Assembly: GCF_040869045.1 (NCBI RefSeq)
Contig: NC_090323.1
Location: 156,198,426 to 156,262,425 of the forward strand
Length of the DNA: 64,000 nucleotides
Reading direction: 5' to 3'
DNA from: Eurosta solidaginis
Taxonomy: Eukaryota; Arthropoda; Insecta; Diptera; Tephritidae
In this document: positions 33,110-44,177 of the stretch, piece after piece
Position numbering within the stretch: the stretch's first letter is position 1
Layout of the letters: every line of letters begins with the position of its first letter
The notes under the pieces: model-generated
The model's input: only the letters and a program-made list of their open reading frames with translations
Databases searched by the model: none
Told to the model about the DNA's origin: nothing
Program-made: the position numbers and the translations under genes

Positions 33110-33417
33110 TACAGTATTAATATCCTGAAGCGCGCGATCCATCAAAGAACTAATCGTTGGAAGACACTTTCCACTTATGACAATTGCAATGTCATCTGTC
33201 GTAAGCCGTACATTTTACGGGTCCCTCATCGAATCGCCTGAGTAGTTGGTTGATGACCAGCGTCCACAGCAGAAGTGATAGCACCCCTCCCTGCGGCGTG
33301 CCCCTGTCCAATGATATCGTGGCCTCGTACAATCCCCATTGTGATGTAATCTTCCTGCAATTTAACATGCAGCCATTCATATTTCAACCTAGTGCTGTAT
33401 AATCTAACTTAAGCAGC
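33110..33417 (-). pseudogene. LINE reverse transcriptase fragment
   Basis: On the minus strand GTPQGGVLSLLLWTLVINQL is the invariant motif before the RT active site in jockey/LOA/R1-type LINEs. It is followed by KCTAYDR, where YADD is expected (one base is lost), then by DIAIVISGKCLPT in another frame. Only about 100 codons remain. Confidence 0.8.
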
Positions 33418-33464
33418 AGATCTGAACGGCGATGCCAATTATTCATTGAAATATGAGCTACTTT

Positions 33465-33870
33465 GTGGGCGGATAAGGCAATTGAAAAGTAAAGTCCTCA
33501 CGCAATAAAAAAACTCACCCTCTATAGGCCTCTTATCATACATGCCCTAATGTTTAGCACGGAATCATGGACGATATCGAAAGAAAATGGGCTGGCTTTT
33601 GAAAAATTCTAGCAAAAACTTTTCCCGAAGATTTATGGTCCTATTAAACTATATGAGGTTTATATATAAATAGACATCAGCATAGTGCAGCGATTAAAAG
33701 CCCAACGAAACCGCTTGAAACGTCATGTTATGGGAATGTCCTACAGTCCTTTCGTATCTGGAAGCAGGAGAAGGAAGAGACCTCCACTGGTTCTGATTTG
33801 ATAGGTGAAGGAAGACTTGAAATCCAATAATCGCCCAACGGCAACAGTCGCTTGGCAGCTCAGCGCCATT
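33465..33870 (+). pseudogene. LINE reverse transcriptase C-terminal fragment, plus strand
   Basis: The frame reads KLTLYRPLIIHALMFSTESW, corresponding to the LYKTLIRPVL-YGSETW signature after the RT palm. Then come KIFP-type text with a stop, VQRLKAQRNRLKRHVMGMSY and SGSRRRKRPPLVLI. At least three in-frame stops. The clade is not assigned; the order fits a 3' end of a non-LTR element unrelated to the neighbour at 33,110. Confidence 0.65.
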
Positions 33871-34009
33871 TAATGGTGATGATTCAGTTTTAGAAGATAT
33901 ATTTACCTAAGTATTTATGTTCCTGTATTCAAGTGCTTTACAGGCTTGAGGGGACTTTTGCTAGAAATACGAAAGATTGAATAAAGTATAATCTGAGATA
34001 CTTCAAATA

Positions 34010-34620
34010 AAATCCCTTCCCCATACCTTAGTCTATCGTGGAGTCTTCGGTGTAATGCGCTTTTGTGCTTCAGCTACATTTAAGGTTGACAATGTTTTTG
34101 CCCTGCAGAATTTTGAGAGATCAAGCACAATAGATTTAAATAAAGATCGCAATGCATCGACTCCTTATAACAATAATAATTCTTTCAATCTTTAGTTCGT
34201 GAGGATAATAAGCTATTTGGAATCAACTATGTATACGGCTTTTGCCATATATCCTTCCAAACTTTCAGACTCCGTGAGTGTCGGTGCGGTTTGTTACAAT
34301 GTACAAGGCATATGTTAGTCGATGAGAAGCGCTTTTTAAATGTTGTAGTGAGGCAGATATGAGAAGTGTAATATTGTGCCATTTCCGAAGAGTTTCCCAC
34401 CATACTAAAGAGCCATCTGTCAGCACAGAAGGGCAGATACCCAGTACTATTTGATAGAATTAGTTGCCGGCCGTTAAGCTTTGCCAGACGTGGAGGTTAC
34501 GTTCTCATGAAAAGCTAATCTGCCACCGCCGCATTTAGCCTAATGCCACGGTCATGTGCCCAGCTGCTAAGTTTGGCTAAACATTCCTTCTCTGATGTCA
34601 CTCATCAGGGAAGAGAAGGG
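34010..34620 (-). pseudogene. Decayed LOA/R1-like LINE remnant
   Basis: Minus-strand text includes LSSWAHDRGIRLN, then PPRLAKLNGRQLILSNS, then ADGSLVWW-like ADRWLF in shifted frames, and VWWETLRKW. These follow the order of the post-palm region of LOA-type LINEs (LNP-KTE, PRLNG--L-LS--YLG, LVWW-AL). Several frame changes and stops; assignment rests on this order only. Confidence 0.45.
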
Positions 34621-35089
34621 TAACCAGGATTGCCAAAACGCAAGGGTACGATATTGATTATAACGATGCATCACAGCAGATGTAAGAGCAACCTTTTGAG
34701 ACGATATATGTGAGCCTTGTTAGCCTGAAATCCTGTACGAATTGAGATAAAAATCACAATTCTATTCTAAATGAGACCGAAACGCATGCAGTGAAGATAT
34801 GTTTAGTTCCTTAACCAGTGATTTGTTGGTATTTTTCAACTGAAGGGAAGAATATTTAGTATTTACGTCCTGTGATTTAACCAGAGAAAAATTAATTATT
34901 GGTCAGACGATTCTCTCTTCGACTAATATCTTCACAACTACATCACGGGCGTCCTTGACGTTTCAGCTATTTACGCTACCTCTACGAGAAGAGCGGGAAA
35001 TATATAGATAGAATAAATTATAGATACCCAACGTCGATAATTCAACAACATTTTTTTAGTTTTTACTTTTTAAAAAGTATTTTTGCGGT
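34621..35089. other. No recognised feature
   Basis: AT-rich sequence, possibly the upstream remainder of the LINE remnant to its left. No motifs I can name. Confidence 0.4.
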
Positions 35090-35530
35090 ATCTCTCTGAA
35101 TATTTACCATATCGATGAATTTTCGATTTGAAATCGAATTATAATAACCATCGCACCACGGCGGCCGCCAAGCAGTCTTCCAGAGTAGATCCATACAATT
35201 TCGATAACAAATCAACAACTCATCGATAAAAATCATAAACTCATGGGCAACCTTTGCTATTGGTTGCAAATTTGTAACAAATCGATAACATATCGATAAC
35301 TCGTATATACCTCCTATAAAAACCAAAAGCTCGTCGATAAATTGGAACATTCGTCTGTATTCGCCGATAAAAAACCCATAGCTCTTTCGATAACAAACCA
35401 TTAAGACTTCAATAACAAATTGATAACACGCCGTCTGGTTTTTGTTCCGGTTTCGTTTCTCACTTCTAATCTTTCCTTCTCTCTCCAATTCTTTTCTTTT
35501 TTATTTCCTTTCCCGTCCTTTCCCCGCCAA
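35090..35530 (+). repeat. CGATAA-rich dispersed repeat, copy 2, with a SINE 5'-end fragment
   Basis: Units of TCGATAAC type run from about 35,095 to 35,430 and are followed by ATAACACGCCGTCTGG and a CT-rich tail, as in the copies at 3,225 and 51,590. At 35,144-35,168, ACCATCGCACCACGGCGGCC is nearly the complement of the first bases of the SINE at 15,431, suggesting a short SINE scrap. Confidence 0.6.
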
Positions 35531-36219
35531 TAATAATCTTTTTTATTCATACAAAAATACTTTCAATGTTTTTCTACTTCTTTTATTACATTTCGTTTTA
35601 TGTATAATATTTGTCCTATTCTATTTCAGTTACTTTTATGTTCATCCGGAAATCTGAGAAATTGTGCCAATATCAATAAAATTAGATTACAATCGCATCC
35701 GATACGTGAGAGGAAGTAAGCAGAAGAGGAGGAAAAAATACAATACTCAAACTAAAGCAACGCTACTGAAATTGTTCATATCATATCTTAAGAAGATTAA
35801 ATGTAAAGGTTTTGCGTGACATGTTTTGTGTGACATGTTTGTGTAAAATAGTAGATCAAACTCCCAGCTAATAGGATATACATATATTTAACTTCATATC
35901 CTAGCGTATATGTAGAACTTTAAAGTTGCCTTAAGCATATCTTTAAAGTGATTAAAATATGAAATCTTAAGTCTGTTAGCATGGGAAGAATGGCGTAACT
36001 GCTACACTCTAAAATGTATCTATATATGTACTTATATATATTTGACTAAACTCTACCTCGATAAGTGCGAGTTGAAAATTTTTGCTTGAATGACCAGTAG
36101 ATATGGAAATAATAAACGCCCATTTACAAAGTCAGTAAAATACAAATTTTTATTTAGGGTCAAAGTTTTGTTATCGCATACCGCACGCGCTTATCATATG
36201 CTCAGTGCGGCGTTTCACT
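35531..36219. other. No recognised feature
   Basis: AT-rich sequence with a tandem pair GTGACATGTTTTGTGTGACATG near 35,815. No gene, RNA or element ends seen. Confidence 0.45.
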
Positions 36220-37302
36220 TTTTTATATTCAGCGTGCTTTGCACACAGAGTATATTAACTTTGATTGGATAACGGTTGATTGTACAGGTATAAAGGAATA
36301 GAAATAGATATCGACATCCATATATCAAAATCATCAGCATCGAAAAAAGATTTGATTGAGCCATGTCCGTCCGTCCGTCTGTCCGTTAACACGATAACTT
36401 TCGTAAATATTGAGATATATTCAATAAATTTAGTACACTAACTTATCTGGACCCAGAATAGATAGTTATTGAAAATGAGCGAATTCGGGTGATAACCACA
36501 CCCACTTTTTATATATATTTATAATTTTTTGGAAAACACAAAAACCCTGATCATTTAGTAAATAATACACTTTGACGTGTGGACTGATATTGACGCTCTT
36601 GATAAAAATTTGGAAAAATTTCTTAAAATGGGCGTGGCACCGCCCACTTGTGATAAAATCAATTGTACAAATATTATTAATCATAAATCAAAAATCGTTT
36701 AACCTATCCTAACAAAATTCGGCAGAGAGGTTGCCTTTGCTATAAGGATTGTTTTGATCATTTATATAAAAGATTTTTAAAAGGGCCGTGGACGAATAAA
36801 ATAAGCCACATCTTTGCAAGGAAGAGCTTTATATCAATGGTATTTCATTTCCCAAGTGGACTTATAACAGCAAATATGAAAAATTTCAAATTTTTAAAAA
36901 TGGCTAAGCAATATTCTATATTTCGGGAGCCATAATTCGAAGAAAAATTAACGGATCATAATAAAATTGTGTACACATATTTTCCTTATAGTAGAAAATA
37001 TTTCTTGTAAAAATGGACGGGATCGGTTAAAGACAACGCCTACTTTATAATTTATATAAAACAAGTTTAAAAGGGTCGTAGACTAGAATAATAAGCTTTA
37101 ACTTAGCAAAAAATAGTTTTGAATAAATGATATTTAACTTATCAAGTTTTATTGTAAGAGGAAATAGGGAGACATTTTTTTTAAACTGGCGATGCCACGT
37201 GTTATGTAGAAAAGTAATTTTTCTGAAATGAAATGTACAATTGACGCTCACGCTGAGTATATAATGTTCGGTTACACCCGAACGTAGCCTTCCTTACTTG
37301 TT
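36220..37302 (+). mobile_element. CACGCCC-family dispersed repeat, short form
   Basis: Begins TTTTTTATATTCAGCGTGC and ends CTGAGTATATAATGTTCGG with the conserved tail to CCTTCCTTACTTGTTT. Near its left end it shares the GATTGGATAACGGTTG and GAGCCATGTCCGTCCG segments with the other copies, and it has GGGCGTGGCACCGCCC near 36,630. It lacks the 129-bp array, like the copy at 1,471-2,412. No ORF. Confidence 0.75.
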
Positions 37303-37948
37303 TCTAAATACGTATAAAAATCTTTTCTTTGCATTTTTTTTGACTTAAGTAGCTAGACCAGGTTTATAATGACATTACTGAAGCTAATTAAATTTTATTG
37401 GGCCTGATGGTAGGATACATTTTTATTTCTTTTTATTATACATACATACATACGCACATAAACATTTAAGTTCTGGAACAACTTTTTCATAACATGAAAT
37501 TTAGAAAGTGTGCCGAACAATCAGCGATAATGTTCTTAACAAATGCCATAGAACATTATTACGATATTATTTTCTTATTTTGCACAGTTATCTTTCGAAA
37601 TTTGAGTGTGGTTACACAAATTTTAAAGTGTTGGTGAAAGTGAACAGGGATCAGCTATAAGCAAAACTTTAAGAAACCTAAAAAAAGCTTACATTGTTAT
37701 TGCTTATACATTACACCAATCTAAGCTAAAAGGCTCGATTCGATTACACGCTGCCCAGCAGTTGAAGTTAAACCACAATAGGGGTAACTTTATCAGGAAC
37801 AAATCATTCCCGGCTTTTGGTAAAGGGATTCGTCTTCTTCTTATCAGTTCTTGTTGTTGTAGTGACAAATGCAATCACCGAAGGTTTTTTGGAGTGCTAT
37901 CGATGTTGATGGTCCTTTGCCGGTTATAGATCCGATACGTACCGGTAA
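37303..37948. other. Left flank of the Transib insertion
   Basis: Non-coding sequence. The last 60 bp (GATGTTGATGGTCCTTTGCC, TATAGATCCGATACGTACCG) resemble a common fly dispersed repeat, but I cannot delimit it. It ends in CGACG at 37,949-37,953, the target copy. Confidence 0.45.
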
Positions 37949-37953
37949 CGACG

Positions 37954-37991
37954 CACAGTGGCGCCTTTTGAGTTTTTTCTTTGCAAAAATC
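37954..37991 (+). other. Left Transib terminal signal, RSS-like (7-22-9)
   Basis: CACAGTG at 37,954-37,960 is the exact consensus heptamer of V(D)J recombination signals. After 22 bp comes GCAAAAATC at 37,983-37,991, seven of nine matches to the consensus nonamer ACAAAAACC. Transib ends are known to resemble the 23-bp-spacer signal; the spacer here is one base shorter. Confidence 0.82.
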
Positions 37992-38819
37992 ATAACTTTT
38001 GAACCAATCAAGATATTTTAAAAATTTAAAATGCAAATGAAAGCTAATTATTTGAAGTATTATTGGGGGAAAGCTCAGAATATCACAGGTACAGGGTGCT
38101 TCAAAAAAATTCGTCAAATTCAAAGTAGAAAAATGCAAAAACAAAAGGTTTTTAGTAAAAAATAAAAAAAATTAAATGAGATTTGTCTTATAATGACATA
38201 TGTAAGCATTAAATAAGATAAACTATTGGTTTTGATAAGATAGCGTGGCGCTGCCCACTTATGATAAAAAGTTTTATCTTAGTAGTCACGTAATCAATAA
38301 CTACCAAAATCGACAGACGTATGGTTTATTTTAAATGGCAATACTCTTATAAAACTCAAATATCCGTTTTTAGTGCCACAATAACAAGGTGCCTCAAAAT
38401 TCATCGTAAAATTTTACGTTTTTTTTTTTTTTAATTTACAAGCCAAATATGTATTTTATTAATAACTAAAAGTTATTGAAAGTGGTTCAATGAAATTTTA
38501 TTTGAGCTAAAGATTAAACAGCCAACGAATTTTGGAAAAAGCCACTCCCTTTTTTTCACTGCCTATTTATGCTAAAAAGTTTGATCTTAGTAACCGCTTT
38601 ACCAATTTGTACCAAACTCGATAGACGTATTGATTTCTATAAAAATTTAATACTCGTTTGAAGGCGAAATGCCTAAGCTTTAAAATAAATTTGATAAAGT
38701 TTAGAGAAATGCAATAACGAAAATTATATATTTATAAATTACTAAATTAATTATGTTTTTTGAAATAAAAAATTAACTTGTACATATATATCTTATTTTT
38801 CAGTAAAGTAACAAAATTG

Positions 38820-39507
38820 ATTAGTAAATCTCTTTTTCATTGTGATAAGAAGTGAGAAACTTATTTTGTCTTAACATAGTCATCGTCACTGGAACCATTT
38901 CTGAGCTATACGCATCTGTAAGATCTTTTTGTGTTCTTACATACCTCATAGATGATATGACTGGATCAGAAGAGATAGCTAACATGTTGTCTTCGTTTTG
39001 TCTAACTCGTGATACTTTGCAGGTGTTCATTCATCTATATCTTTTGTAATCCTTATTCTTAGATTCTTGAACTTCTTCAGATAATTCTCCTAATGGTAAG
39101 CACTGGTACTCTATTAAATCTTTTCCATGGGCTAAAATTTTATGTACCGTTGGTGTAAGTTTCTTCTCAGGTTACTTTTGATGCAGCAACTCTGTAGTTT
39201 TAGATGCATATTCTCCAAATTTGGGTCCATTAACAGGTTCATGGCAGTTTAAAATATTTAAAATTACTCCCAATCTTTTCACAATATCAATATCATAACT
39301 CCTGTTATGCGAGCAGTCACTTCATCGTTTCCAAAAAATCTTCTTTAGGAGTTATCATCATTTGTATTTCCGTATCCATACTTTGGACAGTCAACTCTAA
39401 GGCCAATCTCTTTATAGAATGCATTGGGAATTATTTTTTTTCTCCTGTTTTGTTTCTCCTTACATGTTGTATTGTCGTCGAAAACTTCTCCTAGTTATGG
39501 TAGTGTA
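38820..39507 (-). pseudogene. Transib transposase, C-terminal part
   Basis: Read leftward from 39,507: IGLRVDCPKYGYGNTNDDN near 39,400 and RRFFGNDEVTARITG, then ILNILNCHEPVNGPKFGEYA. Next is TVHKILAHGKDLIEYQ near 39,140. Then LPLGELSEEVQESKNKDYKR, whose Glu in SEEVQES is the likely counterpart of the RAG1 catalytic Glu962. It ends with NTCKVSRVRQNEDNMLAISS and DPVISSMRY. This is the hallmark order of Transib/RAG1 C-termini. Stops and one or two frame changes (near 39,335 and 39,275) are present. It continues across the gypsy insertion to 48,869. Confidence 0.85.
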
Positions 39508-40278
39508 AGTTAACGTATTATATCTGACTACAAACTCCCATGGCATAGCAACCGCATTGCCATCACCCAGCATAACTTTTATCATGTTTTTCCCAATGTC
39601 TTAGCCCTTTACTGTAGTTATGAATTCCAAATCCCAATACGCTACCCAATAACATCACACCACATCCCAATATAACAACACCAAACATTACACGATCCCT
39701 TTAATTTAACAACAAACGCCCCGCCTATCAACAGCTTCACCATATGCTTGGCGCCCAGTAATATCAGCATAGTAATATCAACCCACATTTAAACATATAA
39801 AACCAATAGCATCATCCCACATTCCAACACAACAACACTAAACCATTCGCGATCCCTTTACGGTAACTAACAAGCAGCCAACCCAGCAACAGCCTCGGCA
39901 GATGCTTGGGTTAGCCACTCAGCCCAACAACATTATCCCACATCCCAAAATAACAACACTAACCAATTCGCGATCCCTTTACGGTACTAACAAACACTCA
40001 ACCCATCAACACCCAAACCTAGCGACAGCTTCGCCATGGGTAGCACAACAACAGCCTGAACAGGTGCAGACATAAATAGATCAGAGTGGAAAATAGTAAC
40101 AACAAGCTGTGTGGCAAAAGGGTATTTAAGGCCGCACAATTAGAGCATCAGCAATTAGTTTTGCAGGTTACGTCGTATGTTGCTGACGGGCAACGTTTTG
40201 ATTAAATATGTTTTAAGTTAAATAAATGTATTAAAATAAATTAAAAGTGTTTTTCTTAAACAAAGTACTTGCTTAATT
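39508..40278 (+). repeat. Gypsy 5' LTR (771 bp)
   Basis: Starts AGTTAACGTATT and ends GTACTTGCTTAATT next to the primer site. It contains a TTTAAGGCCGCACAATTAG segment and downstream AATAAA-like text (40,222), giving room for promoter and polyadenylation functions. It is complete, unlike its 3' partner. Confidence 0.9.
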
Positions 40279-40289
40279 GGCGCCCAACT
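40278..40289 (+). other. Gypsy primer-binding site (tRNA-Lys type)
   Basis: TGGCGCCCAACT follows the LTR, overlapping its last base. This is the tRNA-Lys-type site used by the gypsy group. Confidence 0.85.
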
Positions 40290-40468
40290 AAAGGGAACGA
40301 ACATTGAAAAAAATCCTTGTATAAGGATAAAGAAATCGTGTTTAAAAAACAAAAAAAAGTTTGAAATTTAAATTAGTGTTGAAACTGTTTAAAACTGAAA
40401 ACTGAGAAAATTAAAACCATAATAAACTGTCTTCACAAAGGGGAAGAAAAAAAAACTGCTTAAAAAAC

Positions 40469-42560
40469 AAGTAAGGAAGGCTAAGTTCGGGTGTGACCGA
40501 ACATTACATACTCAGTTGAGAGCTATGGTGACAAAATAAAGGGAAATCACCATGTAGGAAAATCAACCTAGGGTAACCCTGGAATGTGTTTGTATGACAT
40601 GTGTATCAAATGAAAGGTATTAAAGAGTATTTTAAGAGGAAGTGGGCCATAGATCTATAGATGGACGCCATTTAGGGATATCGCCATAAAGGTGGACCAG
40701 GCCTGACTCGACAATTTTTTTGTACGATATTGGTATCAAATGAAATGTGTTAATGATAATTTTAAAAGGGAGTGGGCCTTAGGTTATAGGTGGATACCCT
40801 TTCGAGATATCGCCATAAAGGTGGCCCATGGGTGACTCTAGAATTTTTGTGTACGATATGGGTATCAAATGAAAGGTGTTAATGAGTATTTTAAAAGGGT
40901 GTGGGCCTTAGTTCTATAGGTGGACGCCTTTTCGAGATATCGCCATAAAGGTGGACCAGGGGTGACTCTAGAATTTGTTTGTACGATATGGGTATCAAAT
41001 GAAAGGTATTAATGAGTATTTTAAAAGGGAGTGGGCCTTAGTTCTATAGGTGGATGCCTTTTCGAGATATCGCCATAAACGTGGACCAGGGGTGACTCTA
41101 GAATGTGTTTGTACGATATGGGTATCAAATTAAAGGTATTAATGAGGGTTCTAAAAGGGAGTGTCCCTTAGTTGTATATGTGAAGGCGTTTTCGAGATAT
41201 CTACCAAAATGTGGTGATCCAAAACATCATCTGTCGGGTACCGCTAAATTATTTATATATGTAATACCACGTACAGTATTCCTTCCAAGATTCCAAGGGC
41301 TTTTGATTTCGCCCTGCAAAACTTTTTCATTTTCTTCTACTTAATATGGTAGGTGTCACACCCATTTTACCAAGTTTTTTTCTAAAGTTATATTTTGCGT
41401 CAATAGACCAATACATTTACCATGTTTCATTCCTTTTTTCGTATTTGGTATATAATTATGTCATTTTTTTCATTTTTCGAAATTTTCGATATCGACAAAG
41501 TGGGCGTGGTCATAGTCGGATTTCGGCCATTTTTTACACCAATACAAAGTGAGTTCAGATAAGTACGTGAACTGAGTTTAGTAAAGATATATCGATTTTG
41601 TTCAAGTTATCGTGTTAACGGCCGAGCGGAAGGGCAGACGGTCGACTATGTATAAAAACTGGGCGTGGCTTCAACCTATTTCACCCTTTTTCACAGAAAA
41701 CAGTTACCGTCCTAGGAGCTAAGCCTCTACCAAATTTCACAAGGATTGGTTAATTTTTGTTCGACTTATGGCATTAAAAGCATCCTAGACAAATTAAATG
41801 AAAAAGGGCGGAGCCACGCCCATTTTGAAATTTTCTTTTATTTTTGTATTTTGTTGCACCATATTATTACTGGAGTTGAATGTTGGCATAATTTACTTAT
41901 ATGCTGTAAAGATATTAACTTTTCTTTTAAAATTTAAATTTAAAAAATTTTTTTTTTAAAAAGTGGGCGTGGTCGTTCTCCGATTTTGCTAATTTTTATT
42001 AAGTAGACATAAAGTAATAAGGGTAACGTTCCTGCCAAATTTCATCATGATAACTTCAACGACTGCCAAATTACAGCTTGCAAAACTTCTAAATTACCTT
42101 CATTTAAAAGTGAGCGGTGCCACGCCCATTGTCGAAAATTTTACTAGTCTTCTATTCTGCGTCATAAGCTTAACTCACCTACCAAGTTTCATCGCTTAAT
42201 GCGTATTTGGTAATGAATTATCGCACTTTTTCGATTTTTCGAAATTTTCGATATCGAAAAAGTGGGCGTTGTTATTGTCCGATATCGTTCATTTTAAAAA
42301 GCGATCTGAGATGAGTGCCCAGGAACCTACATACCAAATTTCATCAAGATACCTCAAAATTTACTCAAGTTATCGTGTTAACGGACAGACTGACGGGCGG
42401 ACGGACGGACGGACGGACATGGCTCAATCGAATTTTTTTTCGATACTGATGATTTTGATATATGGAAGTCTATATCTATCTCGATCCCTTTATACCTGTA
42501 CAACCAACCGTTATGCAATCAAAGTTAATATACTCTGTGAGCTCTGCTCAACTGAGTATA
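40469..42560 (-). mobile_element. CACGCCC-family repeat nested in the gypsy leader
   Basis: Reverse orientation relative to the 19,010 copy. It starts AACAAGTAAGGAAGGCTAAG, has ACATTACATACTCAGTTGAG, then a 129-bp array (40,560-41,200). Six boxes follow near 41,499, 41,658, 41,807, 41,961, 42,114 and 42,261, and it ends TCTGCTCAACTGAGTATAAA. It separates the primer site from gag. It is close in sequence to the 19,010-21,137 copy, so both are fairly young. Confidence 0.8.
40560..41200 (-). repeat. 129-bp tandem array in the nested CACGCCC repeat
   Basis: The landmark TCGCCATAAA recurs at 40,681, 40,810, 40,940 and 41,070 (129-130 bp). Units contain ATGGGTATCAAATGAAAGGT and GTGACTCTAGAATGTGTTTG. 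Homologous to the array at 20,250-21,060 and, more distantly, 53,149-54,368. Confidence 0.9.
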
Positions 42561-43067
42561 AAAAAAATATGTGTTTGAAAAGTTTAATTAAAATCACAAA
42601 CCAAATCCTAAGTTGACTAAAAGTGATACACGATTTGAAAAAAATTCGTATATGAATTAAGAAGAAGCTTTTCAGAAGAAAAAGAGTGCGATTTGCGCAT
42701 TTTATCAAAAAAACCACGCAATATCCACAAATCTCTTACAAAAGTTTACAATCGAGTGTGAAGTAAAAGTTAACCACGCAAATAAACAATTGCGACAAAA
42801 TTCAAATTCAAATTTTTGGCCAGAAGTAAAAGAATTACAGCAGACCATCAATCTAACCAGCAGCAGTAGCCAGGAAAAGTGAATGAAGACATCTATGCAG
42901 CAGCTTTTCGGAAACCAGATCAATTGTAAGTTAGTGTAGGTAGGTATCTTCATTTATCTTTACTAAAAAAAAAAAAATATATTAAATTATTTTTCATTGC
43001 ATTAATATTTTAATTTTGATTTGATTAAATAAAAATTAATTGACTAACGAAAAAAGTCGTACCAAAA

Positions 43068-44177
43068 ATGGACGAAAACGCTGTTAGGAGTATGGTAGTC
43101 TTCGCGGTAGGGGTGGTTCAAGAAAACTTTAATAAACAAATTTCTGAATTAACTCAGGCTTTTCAAAATATACTTACACAGAAAATAGAAACTCATAAAC
43201 CCGTAGCAATAGTAGGGGGCGTGCAAAGCACTCATAGCGATCTTAATTTAATAAAGTCACTTCCCGAGTTTAAGGGTAAAATATCGAAATATCCGGCTTG
43301 GAGAGACGCAGCAAAGTTTGCGATAAGCTACTATACCGAGGGCTCTGAGCCATATTATATTGCGATGGGGGTCCTAGATCAACTTTACACAGATAAGCGG
43401 CCCCTCCATATACTGGAAAACCAATTGAATATTTTAAGACAGGGTAACATGTCCATCAGCGAGTATTATGACACGGTTGACAGGCAGCTTACTCTGATAG
43501 TTAATAAAATTATAATGACGCACAGTAATAATGAGGAACTCACCAAGGCGTTCAATGAAAAGGCTAGGGAAAACGCATTAAGAGTGTTCATTTCTGGCCT
43601 TAGACGTCCATTATGTGACACTCTCTTTGCGGCTAATCCACCAGATTTGCCCAGCGCCCTTGCAGTAGCCCAAGAGCTACATCACCACAGACAAAGATAT
43701 GAGTTCGCTCAAACATATGCCACAGGAAGGATACCACAAAATTTCCAAACCAGGCCCTTTTCAACGCACACTAATAACACGGTTCCTAAACCTAATGCCT
43801 CTCACAACTTTTCAACCCAAAGGCCTACACCAATGGATGTAGATCCAGGAAGCTCTTGCTTTCGGCGACCGACTGAGCATAAGAGTCATGTTTCTGGTCG
43901 TCAAAGTCAGGGTTATAAGCAACAAAGATTTCAGCAAGGAAATAGTTCGAATTCCCAGAACTCGTCCCATCGGCAGACACGGCAGCAATCTTATAATACT
44001 GCTCAACCTCAGCAGCAATATAGTGCCCTTAAGAGACATGGCACTAATACGTCCAGTCAGGCACCTATAAACAAACAACAACGGGTAAATGCAATGAAAG
44101 ACGAACCCTATTATTCTGAATTAGAGGATTGTGAAGTTGAAGATAATTCGCCCGATGAGATAAATTTTTTAGGCTAA
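43068..44177 (+). CDS. Gypsy-type gag, 369 residues, ORF intact
   Basis: The ATG at 43,068 follows an A-rich leader, and the frame is open to the TAA at 44,177. The N-half is the capsid-like gag region of the gypsy group (LIKSLPEFKGKISKYPAWRD, LRQGNMSISEYYDTVDRQL, ALRVFISGLRRPLCDTLFA). The C-half is rich in Gln, Ser and Asn (QRFQQGNSSNSQNSSHRQTR) and basic, as expected for RNA binding. There is no CCHC knuckle, as in gypsy itself. It is the only undamaged gene of this element; pol starts in the region just after, in another frame. Confidence 0.85.
   Translation: MDENAVRSMVVFAVGVVQENFNKQISELTQAFQNILTQKIETHKPVAIVGGVQSTHSDLNLIKSLPEFKGKISKYPAWRDAAKFAISYYTEGSEPYYIAMGVLDQLYTDKRPLHILENQLNILRQGNMSISEYYDTVDRQLTLIVNKIIMTHSNNEELTKAFNEKARENALRVFISGLRRPLCDTLFAANPPDLPSALAVAQELHHHRQRYEFAQTYATGRIPQNFQTRPFSTHTNNTVPKPNASHNFSTQRPTPMDVDPGSSCFRRPTEHKSHVSGRQSQGYKQQRFQQGNSSNSQNSSHRQTRQQSYNTAQPQQQYSALKRHGTNTSSQAPINKQQRVNAMKDEPYYSELEDCEVEDNSPDEINFLG

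Noticed and set aside
34010..34620. That the LINE scraps at 33,110 and 34,010 are one element
   Set aside because: On the minus strand the post-palm text (34,010-34,620) lies upstream of the palm text (33,110-33,417), the wrong order for a single colinear copy.
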